DNA from: JAGQPD01 sp020426865
Lineage (GTDB): Bacteria; Planctomycetota; Planctomycetia; Pirellulales; Pirellulaceae
DNA: 64,000 nucleotides
Direction of reading: 5' to 3'
Assembly (NCBI GenBank): GCA_041399065.1
Contig: JAWKTN010000007.1
Span: 186,001 to 250,000 of the forward strand
Below are positions 25,134-33,523 of the stretch, piece by piece (within the stretch, counting starts at the first letter, position 1; every line of letters begins with the position of its first letter). The notes under the pieces are model-generated. The model saw only the letters and a program-made list of their open reading frames with translations, was not told where the DNA came from and made no database searches. Made by a program: the position numbers and the translations under genes.

Positions 25134-26537
25134 ATGGCCATTTTTCTCATCGCGGCTACTTTCGGCTTGATCGTTACCATGACTGCGGCACCTGCGTCGG
25201 CACAGACGGCGGCCGCAACGGTAAATCGCACCGGCCTGGAAGATGTCGTTTTCTCGTCCTATGACTACGAGGCCAAGCCCGATCACGAAGCGTTCGCAAA
25301 GTTCAACTTACGACGGGCGCCGTCACCGGGCGAGTTGATCTTGCGGAAAGGTGACCGGCTGGCGATCTGCGGCGATTCGATCACGGAACAGAAGATGTAC
25401 TCGCGGATCATTGAGACCTATCTGACGGCCTGCACGCCTCAACTGGAGATTACCGTGCGGCAGTATGGATGGAGCGGTGAAAAAACGGACGGATTCTTAC
25501 GACGAATGGAACAGGACTGTCTCCGTTTTGACCCCACCGTTGCGACGCTCTGTTATGGCATGAACGACGCCCGATATCGCCCGTTTGACGTTACCAATGG
25601 GCTTTGGTACGAGGAGCATTATCGAGCGATTGTCCGCAAGTTCAAGCAGCGTGACGTGCGGGTCGTGCTTGGGTCCCCCGGCTGTGCTGGCAAATTGGCG
25701 ACGTGGGTTCGTTCGCGCGCCGGCACGCTCGACGAATTGAATTTGAACCTCGCGGCACTGCGGGACACGGCCATTGACGTGGCGAGAACCGAACAGGTGG
25801 CATTCGCAGATGTCTTTTGGCCGATGTATCAAGCGCAGGTATTTGCTCCGGGTCAGCATCATGCTACGGCGGACCAGCCCTACGAAGTTGCCGGGAAGGA
25901 CGGCATCCATCCTGGTTGGGCGGGGCATGTCATCATGGCCTATGCGTTTCTACGCGGGATGGGTCTTGATGGAAAGCTCGCGCAGATCGAAATTGACTTG
26001 ACTTCCCACAAGGCAACGGCATCGGCAGGGCACACGATCGAATCGATGGGGGAAGGGCAATTTCGACTGGTTAGCAAACGTTATCCCTTCTGCGCGGCAG
26101 GGGACATTGACAGTGACGCGTCGATTCGTTCGGGCATGACGCTCGTTCCGTTTTTCGATGACCTCAATCAATTTACCTTGCAGGTCAACGGTGGTGACGA
26201 GCAGAAAACTATGGTCGTCACTTGGGGCGATGAGAGTCGCGAGTTTTCGGGCGCCGAATTGGCAGCGGGAATCAACCTGGCCAAGGAATTTGTTGTTGGT
26301 CCATTCACGGAAGCATTCCAACGAGTGGATGCTGCGGTGGCGGCAAAGCAGGCATTCGAAACCGAGCAGGTCAAAAAGGTTTTTCATGGCCCGCGAGGAA
26401 AAGAGGATTTCGAACGTGCAGTGAAAGAGACTGAAGCGGAACGTTCGCCGTTGGCCGACGCCATTGCCGATGCAATACGACCGGTTGCGCATACCCTGAC
26501 GGTGCAAGCTAAAACTGGAAATAGAGAAACGGACTGA
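25134..26537 (+). CDS. secreted SGNH/GDSL hydrolase
   Basis: 467 residues with a signal peptide ending ASAQ. SGNH blocks: ICGDSITE (nucleophile Ser) near residue 82, a Gly block around YGWSGEK, CYGMNDARY with the block III Asn, and DGIHPGWAGH with the catalytic Asp and His. This makes it a likely periplasmic esterase or deacetylase acting on acylated carbohydrate. The C-terminal 190 residues are a beta-rich extension ending in a charged helix (VKETEAERSPL), typical of planctomycete members. It is convergent with, and overlaps by 29 bases, the MBOAT gene, so it neighbours an acylation module acting in the opposite chemical direction. Confidence 0.88.
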   Translation: MAIFLIAATFGLIVTMTAAPASAQTAAATVNRTGLEDVVFSSYDYEAKPDHEAFAKFNLRRAPSPGELILRKGDRLAICGDSITEQKMYSRIIETYLTACTPQLEITVRQYGWSGEKTDGFLRRMEQDCLRFDPTVATLCYGMNDARYRPFDVTNGLWYEEHYRAIVRKFKQRDVRVVLGSPGCAGKLATWVRSRAGTLDELNLNLAALRDTAIDVARTEQVAFADVFWPMYQAQVFAPGQHHATADQPYEVAGKDGIHPGWAGHVIMAYAFLRGMGLDGKLAQIEIDLTSHKATASAGHTIESMGEGQFRLVSKRYPFCAAGDIDSDASIRSGMTLVPFFDDLNQFTLQVNGGDEQKTMVVTWGDESREFSGAELAAGINLAKEFVVGPFTEAFQRVDAAVAAKQAFETEQVKKVFHGPRGKEDFERAVKETEAERSPLADAIADAIRPVAHTLTVQAKTGNRETD

Positions 26538-27912
26538 GTTGGCTGAAGCGGAGCACGCAGAAGGCCATGAGGGCGCCGAAGGCCGCGGCGCTGTAGAAGT
26601 TGAGCCCCACTGAGATTCGCCACATATTCGGCATTCGTAGGCAGACGCCCAATAAAATCCCCAATACGGCGATTCCCCAGACCCCACACACAGCCTGTTC
26701 CAGGTTCTTGTCAATCCCGCGGCATCCGGCCATTGCTGTTATCATCGTCCCTGCCGCCGACAGGGATGGTGAGCGAAAAAGTACCCAGCCGACCACAACC
26801 GAAATGAACGTGATCATCGTGCCCACCGGACGTGACATTCCTTCCAGCGTCTTAGTCCGCCGCAACGCCGCGTGTATTGCCAGCAGCAGTCCGTGATAGA
26901 GTCCCCAACAGACGAACGTCCACCCGGCGCCATGCCATAGGCCTCCGAGGAACATCACGATGAACAGATTGCGCGCGGTGAGGAGCGATCCGGCACGGCT
27001 GCCGCCCAGCGGGATGAACAAGTAGTCACGCAGCCAGAAGGAAAGCGTCATATGCCAACGTCGCCAGAACTCGGCGATATTGGCGGCTTGATACGGTGAG
27101 TCAAAATTCTGCGGGAAGGAAAACCCGAGCATCAGTCCCAGACCGACGGCCATGTTGCTGTAACCGGCGAAATCAAAATACAACTGGCACGTATACCCCA
27201 ATGCCGCAAACCAGGCGGAGAGGAGTTGGAGGCGAGCGGGATCGCGCCACAACGGGTCACAGACGGCCGCGATAGTGTCGGCAAGCAAAACTTTCTGGCA
27301 CATGCCCAACACGAAAAACATGATCCCGCGGGCCATAACGTTCCAATCGCATCGGCAGGGAATCGCCCGCATTTGGTCTTCAATGTCCGAATAGCGTACG
27401 ATCGGGCCAGCGATCAATTGGGGAAACATCGACACGTAGGCGGCGAAATGTAAAAGACTACGAGCCGGCCTGGCGGCACCCCGATAGATATCGATCGTGT
27501 AACTCATCGTCTGAAACGTGTAGAACGAGATTCCGACCGGCAACACGAGTTTCGGCACCGGAAACGGGCCTCCCCATTGTTGCCATTGAGCAAGTGCATT
27601 CCACGATTCGGCGAAGAATCCGAGATACTTGAAAAAGGCGAGCAGGCCCAAGTTGAGCGTCATTGAAAACAGGAGCCAACCGCGGCGCCGCCAAGGAACT
27701 TGCGACCGATTGATCTGGTTGCCCGCCACATAGTCGCCCCAAGTCGACAACCACAGAAGTGGCACGAAGCGATAGTCCCACCAGCCGTAAAAAAGATAGC
27801 TGGACGCGGTCAATATGGCCAACCGCCAGCGGACATCAAGCCGGGGAAACCACCATACGCACAACACCAGCGGGAGGAAGATCAACAAGAACTCGTAACT
27901 ATTGAAGAGCAC
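26509..27912 (-). CDS. MBOAT-family O-acyltransferase (AlgI-like)
   Basis: A polytopic membrane acyltransferase of 467 residues that moves acetyl groups across the membrane for polysaccharide O-acetylation. I start it at the GTG at 27912 because GGAGG lies five bases upstream and homologs begin (M)LFNSYEFLL; the frame is open from 27924. Diagnostic segments: YLFYGWWDYRF, VGISFYTFQTMSYTIDIYRG, and the active-site region NIAEFWRRWHMTLSFWLRDYLFIPLGG, then FLGGLWHGAGWTF with the conserved catalytic His. About ten hydrophobic helices. It overlaps the upstream SGNH-like partner gene by 14 bases, as acyltransferase/AlgX-J-type pairs do. Confidence 0.94.
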   Translation of the reverse strand: MLFNSYEFLLIFLPLVLCVWWFPRLDVRWRLAILTASSYLFYGWWDYRFVPLLWLSTWGDYVAGNQINRSQVPWRRRGWLLFSMTLNLGLLAFFKYLGFFAESWNALAQWQQWGGPFPVPKLVLPVGISFYTFQTMSYTIDIYRGAARPARSLLHFAAYVSMFPQLIAGPIVRYSDIEDQMRAIPCRCDWNVMARGIMFFVLGMCQKVLLADTIAAVCDPLWRDPARLQLLSAWFAALGYTCQLYFDFAGYSNMAVGLGLMLGFSFPQNFDSPYQAANIAEFWRRWHMTLSFWLRDYLFIPLGGSRAGSLLTARNLFIVMFLGGLWHGAGWTFVCWGLYHGLLLAIHAALRRTKTLEGMSRPVGTMITFISVVVGWVLFRSPSLSAAGTMITAMAGCRGIDKNLEQAVCGVWGIAVLGILLGVCLRMPNMWRISVGLNFYSAAAFGALMAFCVLRFSQLSPFLYFQF

Positions 27913-28975
27913 TGCCACCTCCATGATCCTGGCGGCAGGATTCCCATAGCGTATCGATCATCTTTCGCGTGTTTGGTTCCAGCGGATGAACGCCATCGAC
28001 GAAATCGCGTTGGTCGCCACAGTAGGACTCGATGTCCGAGAAGTCGCGCCAGTGAAAGCCGAATTCTCGCTGGCATTCATCCAATACGCAACATAGTTCC
28101 GCCCTGCGTTCGTTGTAGGATGTTGTGGTCGACAGATGATCTGCCAACTGTGGATGGAGTGTCGTGATAAAGACGTGCACCTCGACGCGGTCCGTTTCGC
28201 ACGATTTGAAGAATTTGCGGAGCAGGTCCAACTTTCGTTTGGACAATTCGCTAAATCCGCGCACACGTTGTTCGTATTCCGATTTGGTGTAGTCCAAGTG
28301 AGGCGTGATGTCGAAGGTACCATCGTGCAACTGTTGTTCGCGGTCTTCGTAAACCAAGACACCATCATCGGTGAAATGCACAAGCGAGTGTGGTCGGCTC
28401 GATGGTCGCACCTGGAACACCAGCGACCGCAGCGATTGTTTGGTTTGGTCCCAGCTAATCGCGTCTCGATACGGGCGGAGCCGATACTGCATTGCCAGAT
28501 CGTCGGCGACCTCTCGGAACAACTCGGGGGTGCTTCCCAGGCGCAGATCCGTGTCCACGGCGTCGCTAAAGCTTGGAACGTCAAGCCCCAGCACAATTGT
28601 GGCTGGTGCTCGGCCGTATCGGCGTCTGTAAAACCTCACAATTGCCAGATAGTCGTAGGGGTCAGCATAGTTGACACCGGCATTATAGAAGTTCGTGCCG
28701 GTCACTTCGTACAAGTATCGAGGCTCGAATTTCATCACCCGCGATGAACCTAGGACGATTCCCTCAGGCGCCGCTGTGGCGCGTTGCAAATAGTCCACCT
28801 TTTCGCGTCGTGTCGTAGGGATCAATGGCGAAACGAGTTGCGTGTTGTATTCCGCAAGTGGGTTTACCAAGAAATTGAAACCGGCGACCATTGCCAGCAT
28901 TCCGACGAAACTCGCCGTCGCCACGAAACAAAACCTTCGCGCACGATGTTGGCTTACATCGGATTTGTTTTCCAT
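27899..28975 (-). CDS. membrane-anchored SGNH-like acyltransferase partner (AlgJ/AlgX/DltD type)
   Basis: 358 residues from the ATG at 28975; the frame is open from 29089, but no earlier start has a ribosome binding site. One N-terminal membrane anchor (FCFVATASFVGMLAMVAGFNF) precedes an extracytoplasmic domain with VLGSSRVMKFEP (the GDS-like nucleophile block) and DGVHPLEPN (Asp/His block). These are the catalytic residues of the SGNH-like proteins that take acyl groups from an MBOAT and hand them to a polysaccharide. The 14-base overlap with the MBOAT gene supports that partnership. The glycan acceptor is unknown. Confidence 0.82.
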   Translation of the reverse strand: MENKSDVSQHRARRFCFVATASFVGMLAMVAGFNFLVNPLAEYNTQLVSPLIPTTRREKVDYLQRATAAPEGIVLGSSRVMKFEPRYLYEVTGTNFYNAGVNYADPYDYLAIVRFYRRRYGRAPATIVLGLDVPSFSDAVDTDLRLGSTPELFREVADDLAMQYRLRPYRDAISWDQTKQSLRSLVFQVRPSSRPHSLVHFTDDGVLVYEDREQQLHDGTFDITPHLDYTKSEYEQRVRGFSELSKRKLDLLRKFFKSCETDRVEVHVFITTLHPQLADHLSTTTSYNERRAELCCVLDECQREFGFHWRDFSDIESYCGDQRDFVDGVHPLEPNTRKMIDTLWESCRQDHGGGSALQ

Positions 28976-29265
28976 TCCACCATCCGTCGAGGCGGGCACC
29001 GTATCGAGTAGTTGAGGCATAAGTTGCGGTTGGCGCCTGGCGCGCGATGGGACTCGTTTTGCCCCGCATGCGACACACTTGCTCCGCACGCTGAGCTACG
29101 AGACAAAAAAGACTGTCTCAATAAGCTACGTTACGGACACTGACACAGGCTCACGGCCATGGGACTCGCAGCCGAATGAATAACGGTAACGTGTCACGTT
29201 CGCTACAATCGTCACAGTCATCAAACGGATCATTGAGAACCGAAAGAACGACGATCAGACTACGA

Positions 29266-30354
29266 TCAGACTACCAGTGGTAGCGTCCGCTTTTCCTGGG
29301 CGCTACGTAATGCGGTGTCGACGATCTGTTGACCGATGCGGCTGACGAACGTCGAAAGTGGCCCTTCTACCGGGATGTCGCGTTGCACGCAGTCGACAAT
29401 GTATTGAACAGGATCTTGGAACGGGGGCTGCAACACATCGACCTTCACCGGATGACCATCGGGATGTTTACTGTTTTGAATGGTAATCGTGTCTTCGTAA
29501 TCACTGCTGAGTATGGTGCCATCGGTGCCGAGCAACACAAAACCGGTGCGAGGTTGTGTCAAGTGTGTCCAGGGGTCGGTGAACGTCCCCCAGCGCGTGT
29601 GGTAGGTGCAAAGCCCAAACTCATAGCGTGCTACGGTGACAGACTGTTCGTCGACTTCCAACCCCTCCGGATCATCGACGACCGCGGTGACTTCCAGAGG
29701 CATCGCGTTGTCCAGGAACCAGGTACCCAACGTCGTTCCATAACCGAGATAATCCAACAGCGAACCACCGCCGTGCGCCCGGCGGTAGAACCAACTGTGG
29801 GGTTTTTCGGCCGCCACTTGTTCGGCGGTACGCGCTGCTTTGTCCGCGGTGTGCCAGAGGGGACCGCGATTTCCGCCGTAATAATGGACTTCGATCAAAC
29901 GTCCGATTTGCCCTTCGTCCACCAGACGCTTGGCCGTTCGATGGGACGGGTACCATGCCAGCGGCCAGTTGATGGCAAGCTGCTTGCCGGTCGCTTGCAT
30001 CTGCGCGATCATATCGTCCGCTTCGGCAAGCGAGGCCGCGAAGGGCTTTTCTATCAAGATATGCACGCCGTAGGGAGCCACGCGACGCGTCCACTCGCCG
30101 TGCTGGCTGGTCGCCGGACAGAGAATCACCAGATCGGGACGCGTCTCTTCCAGACAGCGACGGTAGTCGGTGTAAACTCGTTCGGCGGGAATGCTGAAGG
30201 TGGTGATGGCATCGGCCATCCGCGGCGGGTCCTCGTCACAGACAGCAACCAGGTCGACGAGCGGGTGCCGGGCGGCCAACCGCAGGTTATCTCCCATGTG
30301 AAAATGGTCAAAGTTGATCCCGGCAACTGTCAGACGCGGCGGCTGATTTGTCAT
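29266..30354 (-). CDS. Gfo/Idh/MocA-family oxidoreductase
   Basis: 362 residues from the ATG at 30354 (GGAGAG upstream; the frame is open from 30396). The N-terminal Rossmann fold starts RLTVAGINFDHFHMGDN; ATSQHGEW and ILIEKPFA follow, the latter being the EKP motif whose Lys is catalytic. The C-terminal alpha/beta domain carries the substrate site (YYGGNRGPLWH, GGGSLLDYLGYG). The Gly-poor opening AGINFDH differs from the usual GxGxxG, as in several planctomycete members. Likely an NAD(P)-dependent sugar or cyclitol dehydrogenase. It stands alone, divergent from the exopolysaccharide export gene. Confidence 0.9.
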   Translation of the reverse strand: MTNQPPRLTVAGINFDHFHMGDNLRLAARHPLVDLVAVCDEDPPRMADAITTFSIPAERVYTDYRRCLEETRPDLVILCPATSQHGEWTRRVAPYGVHILIEKPFAASLAEADDMIAQMQATGKQLAINWPLAWYPSHRTAKRLVDEGQIGRLIEVHYYGGNRGPLWHTADKAARTAEQVAAEKPHSWFYRRAHGGGSLLDYLGYGTTLGTWFLDNAMPLEVTAVVDDPEGLEVDEQSVTVARYEFGLCTYHTRWGTFTDPWTHLTQPRTGFVLLGTDGTILSSDYEDTITIQNSKHPDGHPVKVDVLQPPFQDPVQYIVDCVQRDIPVEGPLSTFVSRIGQQIVDTALRSAQEKRTLPLVV

Positions 30355-30648
30355 GGCAGATTCTCTCCATCTAGGCAAGCCTGGTAATCCAGGCAAGGTA
30401 ATCGCAATTCAGATGTGACATTGCAGAACCCTGTCAAAACTGGGAATCCTGGAAAACTATTCCGTTCGCTCGGATTTTTCTTATCGTGCGGGTGACGGCG
30501 ATCCGATTCTTTCGCATAACCCGTTCAATCGGTACTTCAGGCACAGTTTGCCTGAACGGAGGAGGGGCTACCCAAAAATAACGGTCACGCGGCGAAACAA
30601 CAAACGCCGCGGATAAAAATCGTGACAAATCGAAAGGGATCACCAGGG

Positions 30649-31917
30649 ATGGTCACGCAACGCCAACGAAACAGAGCCGTAGTATCACTCGTGCTGCTGG
30701 CAATCATGTCGGGTTGCTCGGTTTATCGCAACACGGTACCGGCGTATTTGATTGGTCCCGGCACCCCTATGGGTGCCCGTGAGGACCGCGAGGCGATCAA
30801 TTTTCTGCGATTACGTCAGGATCCACCGGACGCATACCGATTGGATTCGCGCGACGTCCTGGGGATCTATATTGAAGGGGTCCTGGGCAACAAGGAGGAA
30901 CCGCCGCCGGTGCATTTTCCGGAGACCGGTGATTTGCCACCTGCCGTGGGATACCCCGTCCCGGTTCGGGAAGACGGGACAATCTCGCTGCCACTTGTGC
31001 CTGCCGTGGAGATCCGTGGGTTGACGTTGACCGAAGCGGAGCAAAAGATTCGCAGCGAGTATATTGAGCGAAAAATCTTGAAGCAGGATCGCGACCGCAT
31101 TATTGTCACACTCATGCGGCCGCGAACGTATCATGTGTTGGTGGTCCGGGAAGACACGGCCAATATTGTTCCCAACGGCAGCAATCCGCAGCAGTTGGCC
31201 CAGACACTGGCTTTTGGCACGCAACGCCGCGGGCTGACTCAGGCCGTGGAGCTTCGCGCTTATGAAAACGACGTACTCCATGCCTTAAGTGAGACCGGTG
31301 GGCTCCCCGGTATGGATGCTTTAAACGAAGTGATCATCTTGCGACGCGCCTTTAATTCACCGAACGAACGTGACCAATACATGCACACGCTGAACGATCC
31401 AACGACCTATTCCCAATTGCTGTCCGGCCCCAATGTCGTGCGAATACCACTTCGCCTGGGACCTTGCGACGGGCAATTGAATTTTAGCGAGCGAGACATC
31501 GTCCTCCAAAACGGCGACATCGTGTTCGTGCAGTCCCGAGAAACGGAGGTCTACTATACCGGCGGACTGCTTGATGGTGGCCAGTTCCCATTGCCCCGCG
31601 ATTACGATATCGACGTACTGGAAGCGATGGCGATGGCCGGCGGAAAGATCACATCTGGCACGGGCGGTAGCGACGATACCTTCGGTCGTGGAAACGGTAT
31701 TGGAGCCCTTTTCCCCGCCACTCGCGTCATCGTCCTGCGTGAGGTGGGGGGCGAGCAGATTCCGATTGAGGTCAATCTTAAACGTGCGATGGTCGATCCA
31801 CAGGAGCGGATCACGGTGCTACCGGGCGATTTCATCGTCCTGGAATACAAACCGATCGAGCTGATCGGCAACGTACTGATCAACACCTTCCGACTGAACT
31901 ACTTCCTCAACAATTAG
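30649..31917 (+). CDS. polysaccharide export lipoprotein (Wza/OtnA-like)
   Basis: 422 residues from the ATG at 30649. The signal peptide ends LLAIMSGC, a lipobox, so it is an outer-membrane lipoprotein. The poly_export domain is clear at YRLDSRDVLGIYIEG, ISLPLVPAVEIRGLTLTEAE and VTLMRPRTYHVLVVRED. It is followed by SLBB-type domains (QNGDIVFVQSRETEVYYTGG, then LPRDYDIDVLEAMAMAGG). An insertion of about 60 residues, rich in Pro, interrupts the export domain (NKEEPPPVHFPETGDLPP). It would form the outer-membrane channel for an exopolysaccharide and fits with the Wzy-like polymerase two genes downstream. Confidence 0.9.
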   Translation: MVTQRQRNRAVVSLVLLAIMSGCSVYRNTVPAYLIGPGTPMGAREDREAINFLRLRQDPPDAYRLDSRDVLGIYIEGVLGNKEEPPPVHFPETGDLPPAVGYPVPVREDGTISLPLVPAVEIRGLTLTEAEQKIRSEYIERKILKQDRDRIIVTLMRPRTYHVLVVREDTANIVPNGSNPQQLAQTLAFGTQRRGLTQAVELRAYENDVLHALSETGGLPGMDALNEVIILRRAFNSPNERDQYMHTLNDPTTYSQLLSGPNVVRIPLRLGPCDGQLNFSERDIVLQNGDIVFVQSRETEVYYTGGLLDGGQFPLPRDYDIDVLEAMAMAGGKITSGTGGSDDTFGRGNGIGALFPATRVIVLREVGGEQIPIEVNLKRAMVDPQERITVLPGDFIVLEYKPIELIGNVLINTFRLNYFLNN

Positions 31918-32544
31918 CAACGATCCAAATAGGCAGGCACCGCCGGACCACCCCCTCTCGATCGGAAAACTGGCCCGATCCGACGAATTTGCCGGGAGCG
32001 TACTGAAGGCGGACCAATTCGCTCATTCCTTGCCACGAGTATTTCCCAGGGGGGATTTGTGCAACCCCGTAGGCCACCTGGCCTACGGGGTTCTTTCGCA
32101 ACCCCCACCATTGGCCACAACCACACCCACCAAATTGAGTAGGCGACCCCAAATAGACGGGCCACAATGGCTTAATTTGCCGAGTTTCACGTCCGCTCAG
32201 TCCTGCCCGGAGATTCGGCTAGAGGTTCGGCTGGTGGTTCGGCTTTTGGGCAGACGCCGAACTGCTGGGTAGATTGAAAAAATACGAGTTCTAGGAAGGA
32301 TTTTCAGACTAAGACCTTTACACAAGATGGGAGGGAAATTAAATTGATAGGGAACGTGGCAGCGCGAAATCATGTCGTGGAGCGTTGCCAAGTTAAACGG
32401 GGTGATTGAGAGAAGGACTGGGCTGGCTGTCGCGGCAATACGGAAACATTTGGAAGCGGCGGTTGGCGAGCAGTGCGTCGTACGAAACAACATAGGTGAT
32501 AATCGCCTCGTTAAAATCGGGTCGAGCGATTGAGGAGCATCCAG
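31918..32544. other. intergenic, about 630 bases, one terminator
   Basis: Holds a strong hairpin at 32063-32092. Near 32215-32260 GTTCGGCT-like words are repeated. No gene seen. The downstream gene begins at 32545 with GGAG in the last 15 bases of this stretch. Confidence 0.5.
32063..32096 (+). terminator. hairpin terminator downstream of the polysaccharide export gene
   Basis: AACCCCGTAGGCC (32063-32075) pairs perfectly with GGCCTACGGGGTT (32080-32092) across a 4-base loop, then CTTTC. The stem is very strong, the T tract short. It lies 146 bases past the stop codon. Confidence 0.65.
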
Positions 32545-33411
32545 ATGATTCGCAAATTCCGACTGGTACTTGTGTATGCAATGATCGCGTCAATGGCCAG
32601 CACTGGCGTGGCGCAGGAGTTGAGTCTAACCCCGGGCAACACTGCCGACGATTTGGCGCCGTTATCGATCGAGCGGTTGGAAATGCCGTCGGCCGATACG
32701 AATTCAAGTGCGGGCGATGCGGAAGAGAGCGCCGGCGCGGCCGCGTTATCGGACGAATCGGGGGGACTGGAGGATCACGATGCAGCGGCGACGCCTGACC
32801 GCAAGACGTACATGGTACGATTGACGTCGGAGGGGTCGGTGGACGGGCGCATTCGCGTCACATATCCGACCGGCAAGACCGAACCCTTGGGAGCAAAAGT
32901 TTCGTTTGCCAAGAACGGTGAAGTTGTCGAGTCGACTGAAACAGATGAGTCTGGGCGATTTCGACTGGCGGGATTGAATCCCGGGGACTACGTTGCGACA
33001 GCAGACGCAATGACGGGAACGCATGCCGATTTTGACGTTCGGGTACTCCCGTTCAACGAAGGTGCGTTGGCCGAAGAGATGTTCCTTGACGCAACGCTGA
33101 CTCCGTTGCCCGGATACGTAGGCGAGGGCTGTGCCACGTGTGGCGAAGAGGTGATTGTCGACGAAGTCGTGATGGACGGTGGCGAATTCTGTGGCGAGGC
33201 GATTGTTGAGGACTATGCGATGGCGGCCCCGATGGGGATCGCTGGTGACTGTGGTGCCACCTGCGGTGGCGGTTTCGCTGGCGGCGGATGCTGCGGTGGA
33301 GCGCGCGGCTTCGGTTGGTTGGGCTTGGCCGGCCTGGCGGGCCTGGCGGGCCTTGGCGGGAAGGATAGCACCCCGGTGAGCCCGTATTCGCACCATTATC
33401 GTGGTTACTGA
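32545..33411 (+). CDS. secreted protein with carboxypeptidase-regulatory-like domain and Gly/Cys-rich C-terminus
   Basis: 288 residues from the ATG at 32545 (GGAG upstream; a TTG at 32530 is in frame). The signal peptide ends GVAQE. An acidic, Ser/Ala-rich linker follows. Next comes a domain with RIRVTYPTGKTEPLGAKVSF and DESGRFRLAGLNPGDYVATA, the CarboxypepD_reg beta-sandwich. The last 110 residues contain CATCGEE, CGATCGGGFAGGGCCGG and a low-complexity GLAGLAGLAGLGG run. No active site visible. A surface role is likely. Its position between the export and polymerase genes suggests involvement in the same envelope or matrix process, which is inference. Confidence 0.75.
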   Translation: MIRKFRLVLVYAMIASMASTGVAQELSLTPGNTADDLAPLSIERLEMPSADTNSSAGDAEESAGAAALSDESGGLEDHDAAATPDRKTYMVRLTSEGSVDGRIRVTYPTGKTEPLGAKVSFAKNGEVVESTETDESGRFRLAGLNPGDYVATADAMTGTHADFDVRVLPFNEGALAEEMFLDATLTPLPGYVGEGCATCGEEVIVDEVVMDGGEFCGEAIVEDYAMAAPMGIAGDCGATCGGGFAGGGCCGGARGFGWLGLAGLAGLAGLGGKDSTPVSPYSHHYRGY

Positions 33412-33459
33412 TTTTGAGATTCCGGCGTTTGCGCGCCGGTAAACCAGCAAATTCAACCC

Positions 33460-33494
33460 AAATGCCACTTGCTCGCAGCAAGTGGCATTTTTGT
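33460..33494 (+). terminator. rho-independent terminator before the Wzy-like gene
   Basis: AAATGCCACTTGCT (33460-33473) pairs perfectly with AGCAAGTGGCATTT (33477-33490) over a 3-base loop, then TTGTTG. Because the open frame of the next gene reaches back to a GTG inside this hairpin, the terminator argues for the later ATG start at 33524. Confidence 0.88.
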
Positions 33495-33523
33495 TGCGCG
33501 GCAGTCCTTGGTACGATACGCTC

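Noticed and set aside
29329..30387. 352-codon plus-strand frame opposite the Gfo/Idh/MocA gene
   Set aside because: Shadow; the minus strand has the EKP motif and Rossmann fold, the plus strand has none.
33482..33523. GTG start for the Wzy-like gene
   Set aside because: It lies in a perfect terminator hairpin of the previous gene; the ATG at 33524 fits the family start.
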